Source of the DNA: Gorillibacterium timonense
GTDB taxonomy: Bacteria > Bacillota > Bacilli > Paenibacillales > NBRC-103111
Length of the DNA: 64,000 nt
Direction: 5' to 3'
NCBI RefSeq assembly: GCF_001457415.1
Contig: NZ_LN881722.1
Coordinates: 434,001-498,000 of the forward strand
Shown here in pieces: positions 25,558 through 34,755 of the stretch; within the stretch, counting starts at the first letter, position 1, and each line of letters begins with the position of its first letter. The position numbers and the translations under genes were made by a program. The notes below the pieces were generated by a model that saw only the letters and a list, made by a program, of their open reading frames with translations, searched no databases and was not told the origin of the DNA.

Positions 25558-26710
25558 TCGCCCTGCTACAAAATATGGTTTTATTGATATCCTATCATAT
25601 TTTATATTGATTCCGTTTTTGTATCCTAGGGGCTTTGCCGAAATTAGTACTACATATAAATTATTTTTTACAATATGGCTTTGGGCAGCAGTAGCAATCA
25701 TTTGGATACAATATCTTCTATATGCAAACATTATGCGATCGAAAATTAATAGAAGAGGGTTTGCGTTAACTCTTTATTTCGTGTTGTCTATATTGCTTAC
25801 AATAATTATTAGAGGTAATTTATCTAGTGGATTGCAACAAATGCTAGCTGCGCCTTCGTTATGCGTATTTATTATATATAACTTTGATAAATATTGGCAT
25901 AAGATATTAGGAGCCCTTTTAAATATTTTCATCATGTTATTATTCTTGAATGGAGTTGTTTTTAAGGGATACTTTGTGGAATATACACATGTTATTTTTT
26001 TAGGACATGTACAGGTCGTTTCGCAGATTGGAATGGTTGCAATATTTGTTGCTTTGTTAAATTATATGCTTATTAAACGGAGAAAATTCAAGTCGGTGTT
26101 ATTGCTTATAATGTCGATTTTAACAATGTTTAGTACTGATGCAACATCAGCGGTATTAGTAAGTATAATTCTGATTGTAATAGGGATAGTTTATAAATGG
26201 AGGCTTTATCATATATTCTGTTTAAAATCTAAATGGTATGTAGTGTTTGGTTTTTTAATGAGTATTTCTGTTATTTATATTGCAACAGTAAACAATAATT
26301 ATAGTGTATTCATTTCTGACCCAACATTTTCCGGAAGACGTTTTGTATGGTTAAATGCAATATCACATATTACTTCCCGTCCTATATTTGGATTTGGAAT
26401 AGATGGTGTGCTTATAACGACTTTCTGGACGCAATGGTCAGGAGGTGGATTTAACTATGCGCATAATCAAATCATCCAAAATTTACTAGATGGAGGAATT
26501 GTGTTATGTGCAGCATTTTGGACAATGATGTTTACATATGCCTCTTATATAGATAATTTGAAACATCTTAGATATAAGGTTTTATCTAATGCAATTCTAA
26601 TAGTTTTATTGATAGTTATGATATTTGATAGTACAACGCTTTATTGCTACATGTTCATTTTTTTGGCAATTCTAGTTAAACTACCGAATATTGAAAATGA
26701 CAGGAGCTAA
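25547..26710 (+). CDS. Putative O-antigen/EPS polymerase (Wzy-like)
   Basis: 387 residues with about ten hydrophobic segments and a large loop around residues 245-315, where G-R-R-F-V-W-L-N-A and F-G-F-G-I-D-G occur, followed by Y-A-H-N-Q-I-I-Q-N. R-x-x-W...G-x-G-x-D...H-N-x-x is the usual pattern of Wzy and WaaL ligases. Primary sequence is otherwise poorly conserved, as normal for polymerases. With a flippase at 28464 and a Wzz-like protein at 16335 the locus has a complete Wzx/Wzy export set. Confidence 0.82.
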   Translation: MKNNRPATKYGFIDILSYFILIPFLYPRGFAEISTTYKLFFTIWLWAAVAIIWIQYLLYANIMRSKINRRGFALTLYFVLSILLTIIIRGNLSSGLQQMLAAPSLCVFIIYNFDKYWHKILGALLNIFIMLLFLNGVVFKGYFVEYTHVIFLGHVQVVSQIGMVAIFVALLNYMLIKRRKFKSVLLLIMSILTMFSTDATSAVLVSIILIVIGIVYKWRLYHIFCLKSKWYVVFGFLMSISVIYIATVNNNYSVFISDPTFSGRRFVWLNAISHITSRPIFGFGIDGVLITTFWTQWSGGGFNYAHNQIIQNLLDGGIVLCAAFWTMMFTYASYIDNLKHLRYKVLSNAILIVLLIVMIFDSTTLYCYMFIFLAILVKLPNIENDRS

Positions 26711-27228
26711 TTGTCGTGATATTTTTTTGAGGGATTATGGGCTCAACTTAATTAATGCGTTACGAAATGACCGAAGGACAATAATGGGAAATCACCTGCT
26801 ACTCTGTATGGTTGTAATTTCACCGAACATCAAAAAATGAATAAGCAGATTCGAATCCAGTTTAATAATGAAATGCTCGACATACAAAATTTACACGGCT
26901 GTGAGGTTCAGTCCATGTGATCCCAACGAACCCATAGAAGGCATTCCACGTAGTTATAAACAATGCCGTCCTCTTTACGACGAAAATGCCTTTTTAAAGG
27001 GATTAATGGTAGCGGATAGTACAACATTTTCCTGTATTTACGAAAGAACCTTATTACATGCGCCTTCATTCGTTATCCTGTACCACTTGCCAAGCCGGTT
27101 TTAGATGGTTCTATGAAATTGCTGGACTCAAATTACTGCTAGCTTTCCATTCTCATTCTCAAGTATAGAGATAAATTGCATTATGAAAATATAAAGATAA
27201 GTGATTTCACTAAATATAATGAGTTCTT
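26711..27228. other. Gene-poor stretch between polymerase and glycerophosphotransferase genes
   Basis: About 500 bp with no frame that carries a recognisable protein or ribosome site. A 78-codon open frame at 26868 shows no family pattern. It may be debris of a lost gene; nothing structural stands out. Confidence 0.35.
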
Positions 27229-27267
27229 TTGATTGATACTAAGAAAAAGAGATTGGATGAAGAAAAA

Positions 27268-28467
27268 ATGCACAGTTTGATCAGGTATATAAGAGAAAAG
27301 GGAATGAAGCAACTCATTCATGTAATTTATCAATATAAATTCGATTTAATACTTCAAAAATTGTTGCTATTTTTTCTGAAAAGAAAACCATTAGGAGATA
27401 TTATTATTATTGAAAGTCATAATGACTTTGATTCAAACGGTGGAGCATTTTATGACTATTTAATTAAGAATGGGTATAATAAAAAGTATAAAATAGTTTG
27501 GCTGGTTAAAAATTGTTTACCAAAGGAACTTCCTGAAAATGTGAAGGCCTATAGTCTGTTTACACCTAGTTTAAAAAAGAATTATTATATTTGTCGTGCA
27601 AAATATTTAACTGCAGATTGTGAAGTGACTGGAAAAGTAAGAAATGAACAAGTGTCTCTTTACCTTACACACGGTGCATTTTCGTTGAAAAATTCCCATG
27701 GTAGAATTAATATCCCAGAAAGTGTTGATTACATTTTGATTCCATCGGAATACACAAGGGGTTTCCAGGAAAAACAGTATAATCCATTCTCGAGCACGAA
27801 GATGGTAGTGTTAGGGTTTCCTGTACATGATATGTTGTTTTCTGAACTGGCTAACGAGATACAAAAAATCACAAGTAAAGAGCATCGGAAGGTTATAATA
27901 TGGATGCCGACTTTTAGAAAAGGCGGCGGATATAATAGAAATGACAGCAATATAGAATTACCGCTAGGTATACCTGTTTTAGAGAATGAGAAACAATACG
28001 ATGAATTGAACAAATATTTGAAACAATTAGATATATTGCTCATCATAAAAATGCATCCAATGCAGGAGAAGTCTAGTATAAAAATATCTGACAAATCAAA
28101 TATATTGGTTCTCAGAGGTGAGGATGTGAAAAGGTTGGGAATCAATACGTATCAACTATTAAAAGAAACAGATGCACTAATAAGTGACTATTCTTCTATT
28201 TCCTTTGACTACTTATTATTAAACAAACCAATTGCGTATGTTTTTTCAGATTTAGCTGAATATAAAAATGGATTAATAAGTGATGCCCCAGAAGAACTTA
28301 TGGCAGGATTTATAATTAATAATTTTATGGAATTGTTAGATTTTATTGATGGAATTTCGAGTTCAACCGATGAATACAATGAAAAGCGTGCTGAATTACG
28401 AAATCGTATTTTTGAATTTTGTGATGGTAACAGTGCAAAAAGGCTGGTAGACTTTTTGGACTTATGA
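27268..28467 (+). CDS. CDP-glycerol:glycerophosphotransferase family protein (TagB/TagF-like)
   Basis: The frame opens at TTG 27229; I prefer ATG 27268 (MHSLIRYIRE), as neither has a strong site. About 399 residues. The C-terminal half has the family motifs I-W-M-P-T-F-R-K, I-I-K-M-H-P-M-Q, and T-D-A-L-I-S-D-Y-S-S-I-S-F-D-Y-L-L-L-N-K-P with the conserved D-Y-S-S. Such enzymes transfer glycerol phosphate or ribitol phosphate from the CDP form to a glycan. The TarI-like cytidylyltransferase at 30211 could make the donor. It suggests a phospho-polyol decoration of the polymer. Confidence 0.87.
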   Translation: MHSLIRYIREKGMKQLIHVIYQYKFDLILQKLLLFFLKRKPLGDIIIIESHNDFDSNGGAFYDYLIKNGYNKKYKIVWLVKNCLPKELPENVKAYSLFTPSLKKNYYICRAKYLTADCEVTGKVRNEQVSLYLTHGAFSLKNSHGRINIPESVDYILIPSEYTRGFQEKQYNPFSSTKMVVLGFPVHDMLFSELANEIQKITSKEHRKVIIWMPTFRKGGGYNRNDSNIELPLGIPVLENEKQYDELNKYLKQLDILLIIKMHPMQEKSSIKISDKSNILVLRGEDVKRLGINTYQLLKETDALISDYSSISFDYLLLNKPIAYVFSDLAEYKNGLISDAPEELMAGFIINNFMELLDFIDGISSSTDEYNEKRAELRNRIFEFCDGNSAKRLVDFLDL

Positions 28468-29906
28468 TAGTGAAAATAAGAAATAGATATAAAACTTTAT
28501 CAGAACCTGTTAAAGCATCTTTGTGGTTCGCAATAAGTAACATATTGCAAAAAGGAATTGTGCTATTTTCAACTCCAATTTTTACAAGACTGCTTACTAC
28601 TGAAGAATATGGAAGTTTTTCCGTATTTCAGTCATGGTATGGAGTGCTCACAATTCTAGCTACTTTGAATTTATTTTTAGGTGGTTATGGAAGAGGTTTA
28701 ATAGAGCATGAAAAGGATAAAAATCGCCTAACTTCATCATTATTGGAACTATCTACTTTATTAACAACGATAGTTTTAGCTATTTATTTATCTGACATTA
28801 AGTTATGGACTACTACTCTGAACCTATCTCCAATGTTAATGGTAGCCATGTTTATTCAATTATACACGTTGCCTGCTTACGAATTCTGGGCGACAAGTCA
28901 AAGATATGAATTTAGATATCGTAAACTTGTTTGTATTAGCATATTGATGTCCGTTGGAAGTATAGTATTAGGGATAATAGCGGTAATTATTTTTCCACAT
29001 AAATTAGAGGCAAGGATTTATTCAGATGCGATTTGTAAAGTGTTAGTTGGGTTAAGTTTGTATATCCATATAATAAAAAAAGGAAACTATAAAATAGAAA
29101 AAAAATATTGGATATATGGGCTCAGGTTTAATATACCTCTGGTTCCACATTATTTATCATCAATGATTTTAAATCTATCAGATAGAATAATGATAAATAA
29201 TATGGTTAGTAGTTCCGCTGCAGCAAAATATAGTGTTTCTTATACAATCGGTATGATGATGCAATTAATTACGAATGCAATTAATAATTCTTTTACCCCA
29301 TATACATTTATTGCAATTCGTGATAAGTCTTATGAAAAGCTACGGAAAAATGCAACAGTATTATATATTTTTGTTGGTATTATTTCAATTCTTTCTATGG
29401 CTTTTGCTCCAGAACTTATAATGGTTTTTGCAGGCAAGCAATATTATGAAGCAGTTTGGGTGATCCCACCAATTGCTACTTCGGTTTATTTTATTTTTCT
29501 ATATTCTTTGTTTAGTAATGTTGAATATTATTTCAAAAAAACAAAGTTTATAGCAATTGCATCAACTTTTTGCGCTATAATAAACTTGGTTTTAAATTAT
29601 ATATTTATACCGTATTATGGATATTTTACGGCTGGATATACAACGTTAGTATGCTATATTCTATATACGGTTATGCATTATATCTTTATGAAGAAAATAT
29701 GTGTTAAAGAAAACATAAATGTCAACTTGCTATATGATTTTAAAGGAATGATAGTAAGTTCGACAATTGTCTTAGGGATTATGGTTCTAATGATTTTTAC
29801 ATACAGAGTGATTATCGTGAGATATTCTATCATTGTTAGTATATTTGCTTTGGTAGTAATAAGTAGGAAAAAGTTGATTATGATATTTATAACATTTAAA
29901 AAGTAG
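28464..29906 (+). CDS. Polysaccharide flippase (Wzx, MOP superfamily)
   Basis: 480 residues with 12-14 predicted membrane helices. It starts on ATG 28464, overlapping the preceding TGA (ATGA). The opening helices with I-F-T-R-L-L-T-T-E-E-Y-G-S-F-S-V-F-Q-S-W and the middle L-V-P-H-Y-L-S-S-M-I-L-N-L-S-D-R-I-M-I are typical Wzx segments. It would flip the lipid-linked repeat to the outer face for polymerisation. Strongly AT-rich codon use. Confidence 0.9.
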   Translation: MIVKIRNRYKTLSEPVKASLWFAISNILQKGIVLFSTPIFTRLLTTEEYGSFSVFQSWYGVLTILATLNLFLGGYGRGLIEHEKDKNRLTSSLLELSTLLTTIVLAIYLSDIKLWTTTLNLSPMLMVAMFIQLYTLPAYEFWATSQRYEFRYRKLVCISILMSVGSIVLGIIAVIIFPHKLEARIYSDAICKVLVGLSLYIHIIKKGNYKIEKKYWIYGLRFNIPLVPHYLSSMILNLSDRIMINNMVSSSAAAKYSVSYTIGMMMQLITNAINNSFTPYTFIAIRDKSYEKLRKNATVLYIFVGIISILSMAFAPELIMVFAGKQYYEAVWVIPPIATSVYFIFLYSLFSNVEYYFKKTKFIAIASTFCAIINLVLNYIFIPYYGYFTAGYTTLVCYILYTVMHYIFMKKICVKENINVNLLYDFKGMIVSSTIVLGIMVLMIFTYRVIIVRYSIIVSIFALVVISRKKLIMIFITFKK

Positions 29907-30210
29907 GTTAGTAAAAAACATGGCTTTACTTTAGGTCCTAGGGATTCGTTGTGGATCAGAATATTATTCCGATCACTGTTTAAGCACAATTCGTTATTGA
30001 AATAAGACGTTTATGGTGGGATCGTTCTATTAGAAGCGACCACTATCGTTTCTCCAGAACCCCTCTGCTCCTTCGTTTAGGCCCTCTTTGAGTCAGTACT
30101 GATTTCGGTGTTGAGCCAAAAAGTATGAAAAACTATAGATACTCGAAGACTGAAATAAAGTTTAAAGCACTAAGATATTTTCAATTTCATTGATCAACTT
30201 GGAGGTAGAT
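29907..30210. other. Intergenic, no recognised element
   Basis: About 300 bp between the flippase and the cytidylyltransferase genes. I see no convincing terminator, protein or repeat. It contains the GGAGG site for ATG 30211. Confidence 0.35.
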
Positions 30211-30924
30211 ATGGCAAATATTGCGCTTTTAATAGCTGGCGGGTCTGGCACACGTATGCATCAGGATATTCCAAAACAATTTATTACTGTAAATGAGCGT
30301 CCGGTGATAGTGTATACTCTAGAGGCATTTCAAAATCATGGAGATATAGATGCAATTGCAGTGGTCTGCATAGAGGGCTGGGAACAAGTTTTATGGGCGT
30401 ATGCTAATCAATTTAAGATTACAAAACTTAAGTATGTAATCACTGGTGGGAAAAATGGTCAAGATTCTATTCGTAATGGTGTTTATGAATTAGAAAAACA
30501 TTATTCACCCGATGATATTGTTTTAATACACGATGCTATTAGGCCATTGGTTTCTACTGAAATTATTTCAGATTGTATCGTTAAATCAATGCAGTACGGT
30601 TCTGGTATTGCTACAATACCATGTGCTGAAGCAATGTTGCAGACGGAAGATAGTATTATATCTGCCGGTAGTTACCCACGTGACAACTTAAAACGAACAC
30701 AGACTCCACAGGGGTTCCGAATTGGGAAAATATGTTACTTACATAGAAAGGCTTTAGAGGCTGGAATTACTAATTCGATTGCTTCTTGTACTTTAATGAT
30801 TGAAATGGGAGAGCAAGTACATTTTTCGGCTGGATCTGAAAAGAATATTAAATTAACCACGGTTGAGGATATTGATATATTTAAAGCACTCTTGATGGCA
30901 AAGCGTTCTGACTGGCTTAAATAG
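30211..30924 (+). CDS. IspD/TarI-type cytidylyltransferase
   Basis: ATG 30211 is preceded by TTGGAGGTAG. 237 residues. It has the CTP-binding start L-L-I-A-G-G-S-G-T-R-M with K-Q-F following, I-H-D-A-I-R-P-L-V and T-Q-T-P-Q-G-F-R, the core IspD/TarI signatures. IspD itself is usually elsewhere with ispF; placed in a glycan locus beside a phospho-polyol transferase, this copy more likely activates a polyol or pentose phosphate to its CDP form (inference). Confidence 0.88.
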   Translation: MANIALLIAGGSGTRMHQDIPKQFITVNERPVIVYTLEAFQNHGDIDAIAVVCIEGWEQVLWAYANQFKITKLKYVITGGKNGQDSIRNGVYELEKHYSPDDIVLIHDAIRPLVSTEIISDCIVKSMQYGSGIATIPCAEAMLQTEDSIISAGSYPRDNLKRTQTPQGFRIGKICYLHRKALEAGITNSIASCTLMIEMGEQVHFSAGSEKNIKLTTVEDIDIFKALLMAKRSDWLK

Positions 30925-30935
30925 GGAGAAAAGCT

Positions 30936-32033
30936 ATGGATCTATATAATAGTATTACATATATGCAAGATTTGGATAATACGATAGATCAATTGACATT
31001 GATAAAGAAGATGGAAGCTAAATCTGTGTTAGTTACAGGGGCTACAGGATTAATTTGTTCGGCTGTAGTTGATTTGTTATTGTACTACATAAAAAGAAAC
31101 GGTAGTAATATAAAAGTATATGCTGCTGGTAGAAGTGAAGAGAAGTTTAATAAAAGGTTTTCAAAATATATTGGGGAAAAATATTTAGAGTTTGTGCCTT
31201 ATGATGCAAGTAAGAAGAATAATTTCAATTTTTCCTGTGATTATGTGATTCATGGAGCAAGTAATGCGTATCCATCTGCGATTCAATCAAAGCCAGTAGA
31301 AACAATGATAGATAATTTTGTTGGGATGAAAGAACTTTTGGATTATGCAGAACAGGAAAAAGTTATTAATACAGTCTTTATTTCGTCGAGTGAAATATAT
31401 GGAAAAAAGGAGAATTCTGATCCATTTATAGAAGAGGAATACGGTTATATTGATATATTAAATCCCCGTTCATCATATTCCATTAGCAAACTTGCAGCGG
31501 AAACATTATGTACAAGCTATTATTATGAAAAAAAAGTACCAGTTAGCATTATTCGTCCAGGACATATTTATGGTCCTACAGCGTCTAGAAGTGATAATCG
31601 TATATCATCTGTTTTTGCATTTGATGTTGTGGATGGTAAAGATTTAGTGATGAAAAGTGATGGTTCTCAAATTCGGTCTTATTGCTATATGATCGACTGT
31701 GCAACAGCCATTTTAACTACATTGATATTAGGAAAACCAGGTGAAGCATATAATGTTTCAAATCCGGATTCCATTATGACTATTAAAGAAATTGCTGAGT
31801 GTTTTGCAAAGTATGGTGGTACAAAATTACTATTTGAATTACCGAACACAACTGAAAAAGCAGCTTTTAATCCAATGAGTAATTCATCTCTTAACAGTGA
31901 TAAGCTACAGATGTTAGGATGGAAAGCGATGTTCGATTCGCAATTGGGAACAGAACATACTATAAGAGTACTTATGGAAGCGCAGAAAAAAAAGGTTGTG
32001 GAGAATGATCATGTTAGAAGGATAGAAGAATGA
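30936..32033 (+). CDS. NAD-dependent epimerase/dehydratase (extended SDR)
   Basis: 365 residues directly after the cytidylyltransferase (11 bp). The nucleotide loop is V-T-G-A-T-G-L-I-C-S, with Cys in place of the third glycine of G-x-x-G-x-x-G. Active-site residues are S-S-S-E-I-Y-G and Y-S-I-S-K, with R-P-G-H-I-Y-G-P following. It should act on a nucleotide-activated sugar. Pairing with a cytidylyltransferase instead of a TarJ-like alcohol dehydrogenase suggests a CDP-linked product other than ordinary CDP-ribitol, but the substrate cannot be read from sequence. Confidence 0.85.
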   Translation: MDLYNSITYMQDLDNTIDQLTLIKKMEAKSVLVTGATGLICSAVVDLLLYYIKRNGSNIKVYAAGRSEEKFNKRFSKYIGEKYLEFVPYDASKKNNFNFSCDYVIHGASNAYPSAIQSKPVETMIDNFVGMKELLDYAEQEKVINTVFISSSEIYGKKENSDPFIEEEYGYIDILNPRSSYSISKLAAETLCTSYYYEKKVPVSIIRPGHIYGPTASRSDNRISSVFAFDVVDGKDLVMKSDGSQIRSYCYMIDCATAILTTLILGKPGEAYNVSNPDSIMTIKEIAECFAKYGGTKLLFELPNTTEKAAFNPMSNSSLNSDKLQMLGWKAMFDSQLGTEHTIRVLMEAQKKKVVENDHVRRIEE

Positions 32034-32418
32034 AGTTAATGAAGCAAATTTGAATTTGGTAGCAAAGGGTATTGTTATATATACTTGGGGAAATATCTTT
32101 TGTAGTTGAACTTGCTAATGTTGTGGAAGGCAAATGGGAACCGTTTTCTGATACGGAAACACATCAGGAGTTGTATAGGAGATATCCAGGGATTGGTGGC
32201 ATTGTTCATACTCATTCTTAAAATGCCGTGGCATTTGCACAGGCGGGAATGAATATACAAGCATTAGAGGCTACCTATGCTGACAATTTTCAACGGGGAT
32301 CTTCCATGAACTAGAGAACGAAATAGAAGTCATGGATTTCTACGAAGTGAATATAGGAAAATCATTATAGAAATTATAGAGAAACTTGGATATAATCCGA
32401 TAGATATTCCAGTATAGG
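32034..32418 (+). pseudogene. Decayed L-ribulose-5-phosphate 4-epimerase (AraD-like) gene
   Basis: Conceptual translation across stops gives recognisable AraD pieces in order: [20 protein letters not shown] (32036-32095), [16 protein letters not shown] with I-G-G-I-V-H-T-H-S (32118-32218, the zinc-site H-T-H), then a TAA, N-A-V-A-F-A-Q-A-G-M and A-T-Y-A-D-N-F, and a last scrap Y-E-V-N-I-G-K-S. Several in-frame stops and at least one internal deletion rule out function. The gene would have supplied a pentulose phosphate interconversion beside the cytidylyltransferase/SDR pair. Confidence 0.75.
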
Positions 32419-32625
32419 ATTTAACAGCGACGGAAGCCGTATGGTTAACAGCGCTTGTAGTTCTTTCGTATTTATAATGACATCGATAGTCCCGTAATCT
32501 AACCGAAGGAGATTCACGCCAGCGGGAGACTCGATCAGTTGCTCTGCTGTGACCAAACTTTGCGAGCGAAGCTTGTTAAATCGCCTCATTCCACTTGAAG
32601 TCACCTGCAGTGTCACTAAACCCAA
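32374..32625 (-). CDS. Possible small hypothetical protein or gene remnant
   Basis: An 83-codon frame running against the araD relic. The protein (L-V-T-A-E-Q-L-I-E-S-P-A-G-V-N-L-L-R-L-D-Y) has natural-looking composition but no ribosome site and no family that I recognise. It may be a remnant of a larger gene at the right edge of the glycan block. Low confidence. Confidence 0.25.
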   Translation of the reverse strand: MGLVTLQVTSSGMRRFNKLRSQSLVTAEQLIESPAGVNLLRLDYGTIDVIINTKELQALLTIRLPSLLNPILEYLSDYIQVSL

Positions 32626-32920
32626 AAGATCAAAATAGCATTGTGGTATATTGAGAGGCTGTCGAATCTTGACTAGGCCAAAATTGCTTGGGGATCCCGC
32701 TTGTCAGTTGATGCTGGTAGTGGTAGCCGACAGCTGAAGCTGCATATGTCGTGATCTAGTCAACATTTTCTTGCTAGCCTGTTTCTTCCTTGTCGAGCAT
32801 GCGTGTGAACATGATGATGCCCTCTGCCCATACATGACCGCTTGATCCGATCAACAGCAGGGCCGAGAGCAAGATGAACATCATTTTTTCACAAAATGAA
32901 ATCTATCAATAAAATTTGTT
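32626..32920. other. Right edge of the glycan block
   Basis: No established gene. Composition changes here from the AT-rich glycan block to the GC-richer right flank. A 36-codon leftward frame (32774-32884) is listed separately. Confidence 0.4.
32774..32884 (-). CDS. Possible 36-residue membrane peptide
   Basis: M-M-F-I-L-L-S-A-L-L-L-I-G-S-S-G-H-V-W-A-E-G then a charged tail ending K-E-E-T-G: one hydrophobic helix with a signal-like A-x-x-A region. No good ribosome site is visible, so expression is doubtful. Confidence 0.25.
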   Translation of the reverse strand: MMFILLSALLLIGSSGHVWAEGIIMFTRMLDKEETG

Positions 32921-33499
32921 CTACTTCGCCGCTTCCGTCAAGGCTTTGATTTCGGCGCTGTTGAAGCGGGAGAGGATCTCGGCTTTCATCTTCTGTTTCT
33001 CTTCCTTGGTCATGCTGGATTTGTTCTTATAGGCGGACATGTAATGGACGATCTCGCTCGCGCTGAATTTCTTCATGGCATAGTTGGCTGCGTCGTTGCG
33101 GCTGTCAAAGGCAAGCCCCTCCGAGGGCTTGTTGTCTTTTGCGGGGGTTTTGTCCGGTTGGGTCGATGGCTTGGGTGTGGAGCTTCCGGGCTTGGTCGTG
33201 CTCTTGGAGCTATCAGATGGTGCTGCTGTATTCGAAGAACTCTTGCCGTCAGGGCTGGAAGAAGGAGCGGCCGAACTACCGTTTGCTTCGGCGATGAGCT
33301 TGTCTGTATCGATGGTCTTCAGTTCTTCCTGGAGCTTGTCCGTGTCGAGCTCGGCGATTTGCTTTTGGATTTCCGGGTCCTTCAGGGCGACCTCGACCTG
33401 GTCGAAGATTTTATCGGTCAGGACCTTCTTGGCGTACCAACCGCCTCCTCCGAGGACGATGATGAGGGCTGCGAGGGTGATGAGAAGCTTCTTTTTCAT
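32921..33499 (-). CDS. Membrane-anchored hypothetical protein with Ser/Pro linker
   Basis: 192 residues, preceded by AGGTTCC-poor sequence but with GAGGTTCC near the ATG. An N-terminal helix (about 4-22) is followed by a charged helical part (about 28-72), a Ser/Pro/Lys/Thr-rich linker (about 74-125) and a C-terminal helical domain with S-A-S-E-I-V-H-Y and E-E-K-Q-K-M-K-A-E-I-L-S-R-F. It looks like an exported, tethered wall-space protein. Family not recognised. Confidence 0.75.
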   Translation of the reverse strand: MKKKLLITLAALIIVLGGGGWYAKKVLTDKIFDQVEVALKDPEIQKQIAELDTDKLQEELKTIDTDKLIAEANGSSAAPSSSPDGKSSSNTAAPSDSSKSTTKPGSSTPKPSTQPDKTPAKDNKPSEGLAFDSRNDAANYAMKKFSASEIVHYMSAYKNKSSMTKEEKQKMKAEILSRFNSAEIKALTEAAK

Positions 33500-33622
33500 A
33501 GGAACCTCCAGAAAAGAGAGAATAACCGGAAACGGTTGATACCGGAACCGCGTCTTATTATTATAAACAATAAGCTAGAAGAGATAAAGACAATATGGGG
33601 ATTTATGGATAGGAGTGTCGAA

Positions 33623-34162
33623 ATGGGACGAACTGCTGTGGGAAAGACTTCTCGAATTCGCTGGTTTCGTTGGCTGCTGGTGTTCGCCTGGATGGGCTTA
33701 ATCTTCTATTTCTCGAGTCAAACCTATCAACAGCAAAATCTGCAGCCGGAGCTTCGAGAGTGGATCCCGGCGCATTTCGTGCAGGAGCATTTCTCGGATG
33801 TTCGGTTTACGTATGCAGGCAAAGAGATCAGCGTTCGTTCGCTCGGGGTGTATGCGTTTGTGGAGTTTTTCATCCGCAAGGGAGCGCATTTCGGAATCTA
33901 TCTCATGTTTGCCCTGCTGCTCAGTTGGGCGCTTACTCCGCTTGTCCGTTCGCGGTTGGCCGCATTGCTGATCCCGGTTATGCTCGGGCTCGCTTATGCG
34001 GCGACGGATGAGGTGCATCAGTGGTTTACTGGGGACCGGACGCCTCTCGTCCAGGATGTGCTGCTGGATGGGACGGGGGCGCTCTGCGGGGTGCTGGTAT
34101 ATGCGCTGTTCAGCGGAATATTCGGACTTGCAGCCAAGCGGCGGTCTTCTGCCACGCGGTAG
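33623..34162 (+). CDS. VanZ-like family membrane protein
   Basis: ATG 33623 (MGRTAVGK) follows TAGGAGTGTCG; ATG 33605 has no site and the frame further upstream overlaps the opposite gene. 179 residues, four membrane helices, with the VanZ signatures F-Y-F-S-S-Q near residue 27, F-I-R-K-G-A-H-F-G-I-Y, and A-A-T-D-E-V-H-Q-W-F...D-V-L-L-D-G-T-G-A. Family role is unclear beyond the VanZ link to teicoplanin resistance. It stands alone. Confidence 0.9.
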   Translation: MGRTAVGKTSRIRWFRWLLVFAWMGLIFYFSSQTYQQQNLQPELREWIPAHFVQEHFSDVRFTYAGKEISVRSLGVYAFVEFFIRKGAHFGIYLMFALLLSWALTPLVRSRLAALLIPVMLGLAYAATDEVHQWFTGDRTPLVQDVLLDGTGALCGVLVYALFSGIFGLAAKRRSSATR

Positions 34163-34198
34163 AGGACGCTATCTGGCTGCGCGCCGGTTTAACAGACT

Positions 34199-34537
34199 CT
34201 AAGAGCGGATGGTCACCGGTGTCCCGACGGACACGAGGGTGGCCAGCTCCAAGACATCCGAGTTGTACATGCGGATGCAGCCATGCGAGACCATGTGCCC
34301 GATGGAGGAAGGATCGTTCGTGCCATGGATGCCGTAATGCGGTTTGGATAAGCCCATCCAGAAAGCGCCGAACGGACCGCCCGGGTTCGGCTGCTTGTTG
34401 ATGATATGGAATTCGCCCTGTGGAGTCTCCGTCACCATTCGCCCGATGCCTACCGGGTATCCGCGGATGACGATGTTATTTTCCAGGAGATAGAGATGGC
34501 GGTTGGAGAGGTCGATGATGATTCGTCTGAGAGGCAA
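34199..34537 (-). CDS. L,D-transpeptidase (YkuD domain)
   Basis: 112 residues from TTG 34537 behind AAAGGAGCGG. It is a bare YkuD domain: I-D-L-S-N-R-H-L-Y-L-L at the start, T-P-x-G-x-F, the His of G-I-H-G-T-N, and the catalytic S-H-G-C-I-R-M-Y-N. No signal peptide or LysM is present, unlike exported relatives, so localisation is uncertain. Family members make 3-3 peptidoglycan cross-links or attach proteins. Confidence 0.9.
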   Translation of the reverse strand: MPLRRIIIDLSNRHLYLLENNIVIRGYPVGIGRMVTETPQGEFHIINKQPNPGGPFGAFWMGLSKPHYGIHGTNDPSSIGHMVSHGCIRMYNSDVLELATLVSVGTPVTIRS

Positions 34538-34755
34538 GGGGATACCGCTCCTTTCATGTGCTCCTCCAAAGATCTGAATAGATTCGAACGGATATGCTTG
34601 CAGGAGTAAAAGGGATTTTTTCTGTAGGATTGCAAGAAATCCGGTGATATACTTTATGCATGGGCGAATAATGGAGTGCGATGAAAGTTTTTGAATACTT
34701 TTCGCCGATTTTCACGTATATATCGTATGAGATTGATTCGACCGGAGGTGAATTC

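Noticed and set aside
26868-27104. 78-codon frame in the 26.7-27.2 kb gap
   Set aside because: No ribosome site, mixed composition and no recognisable pattern; treated as gene-poor sequence.
33044-33604. Long upstream extension of the VanZ-like frame
   Set aside because: It overlaps the opposite gene at 32921-33499; the ribosome site fixes the start at 33623.
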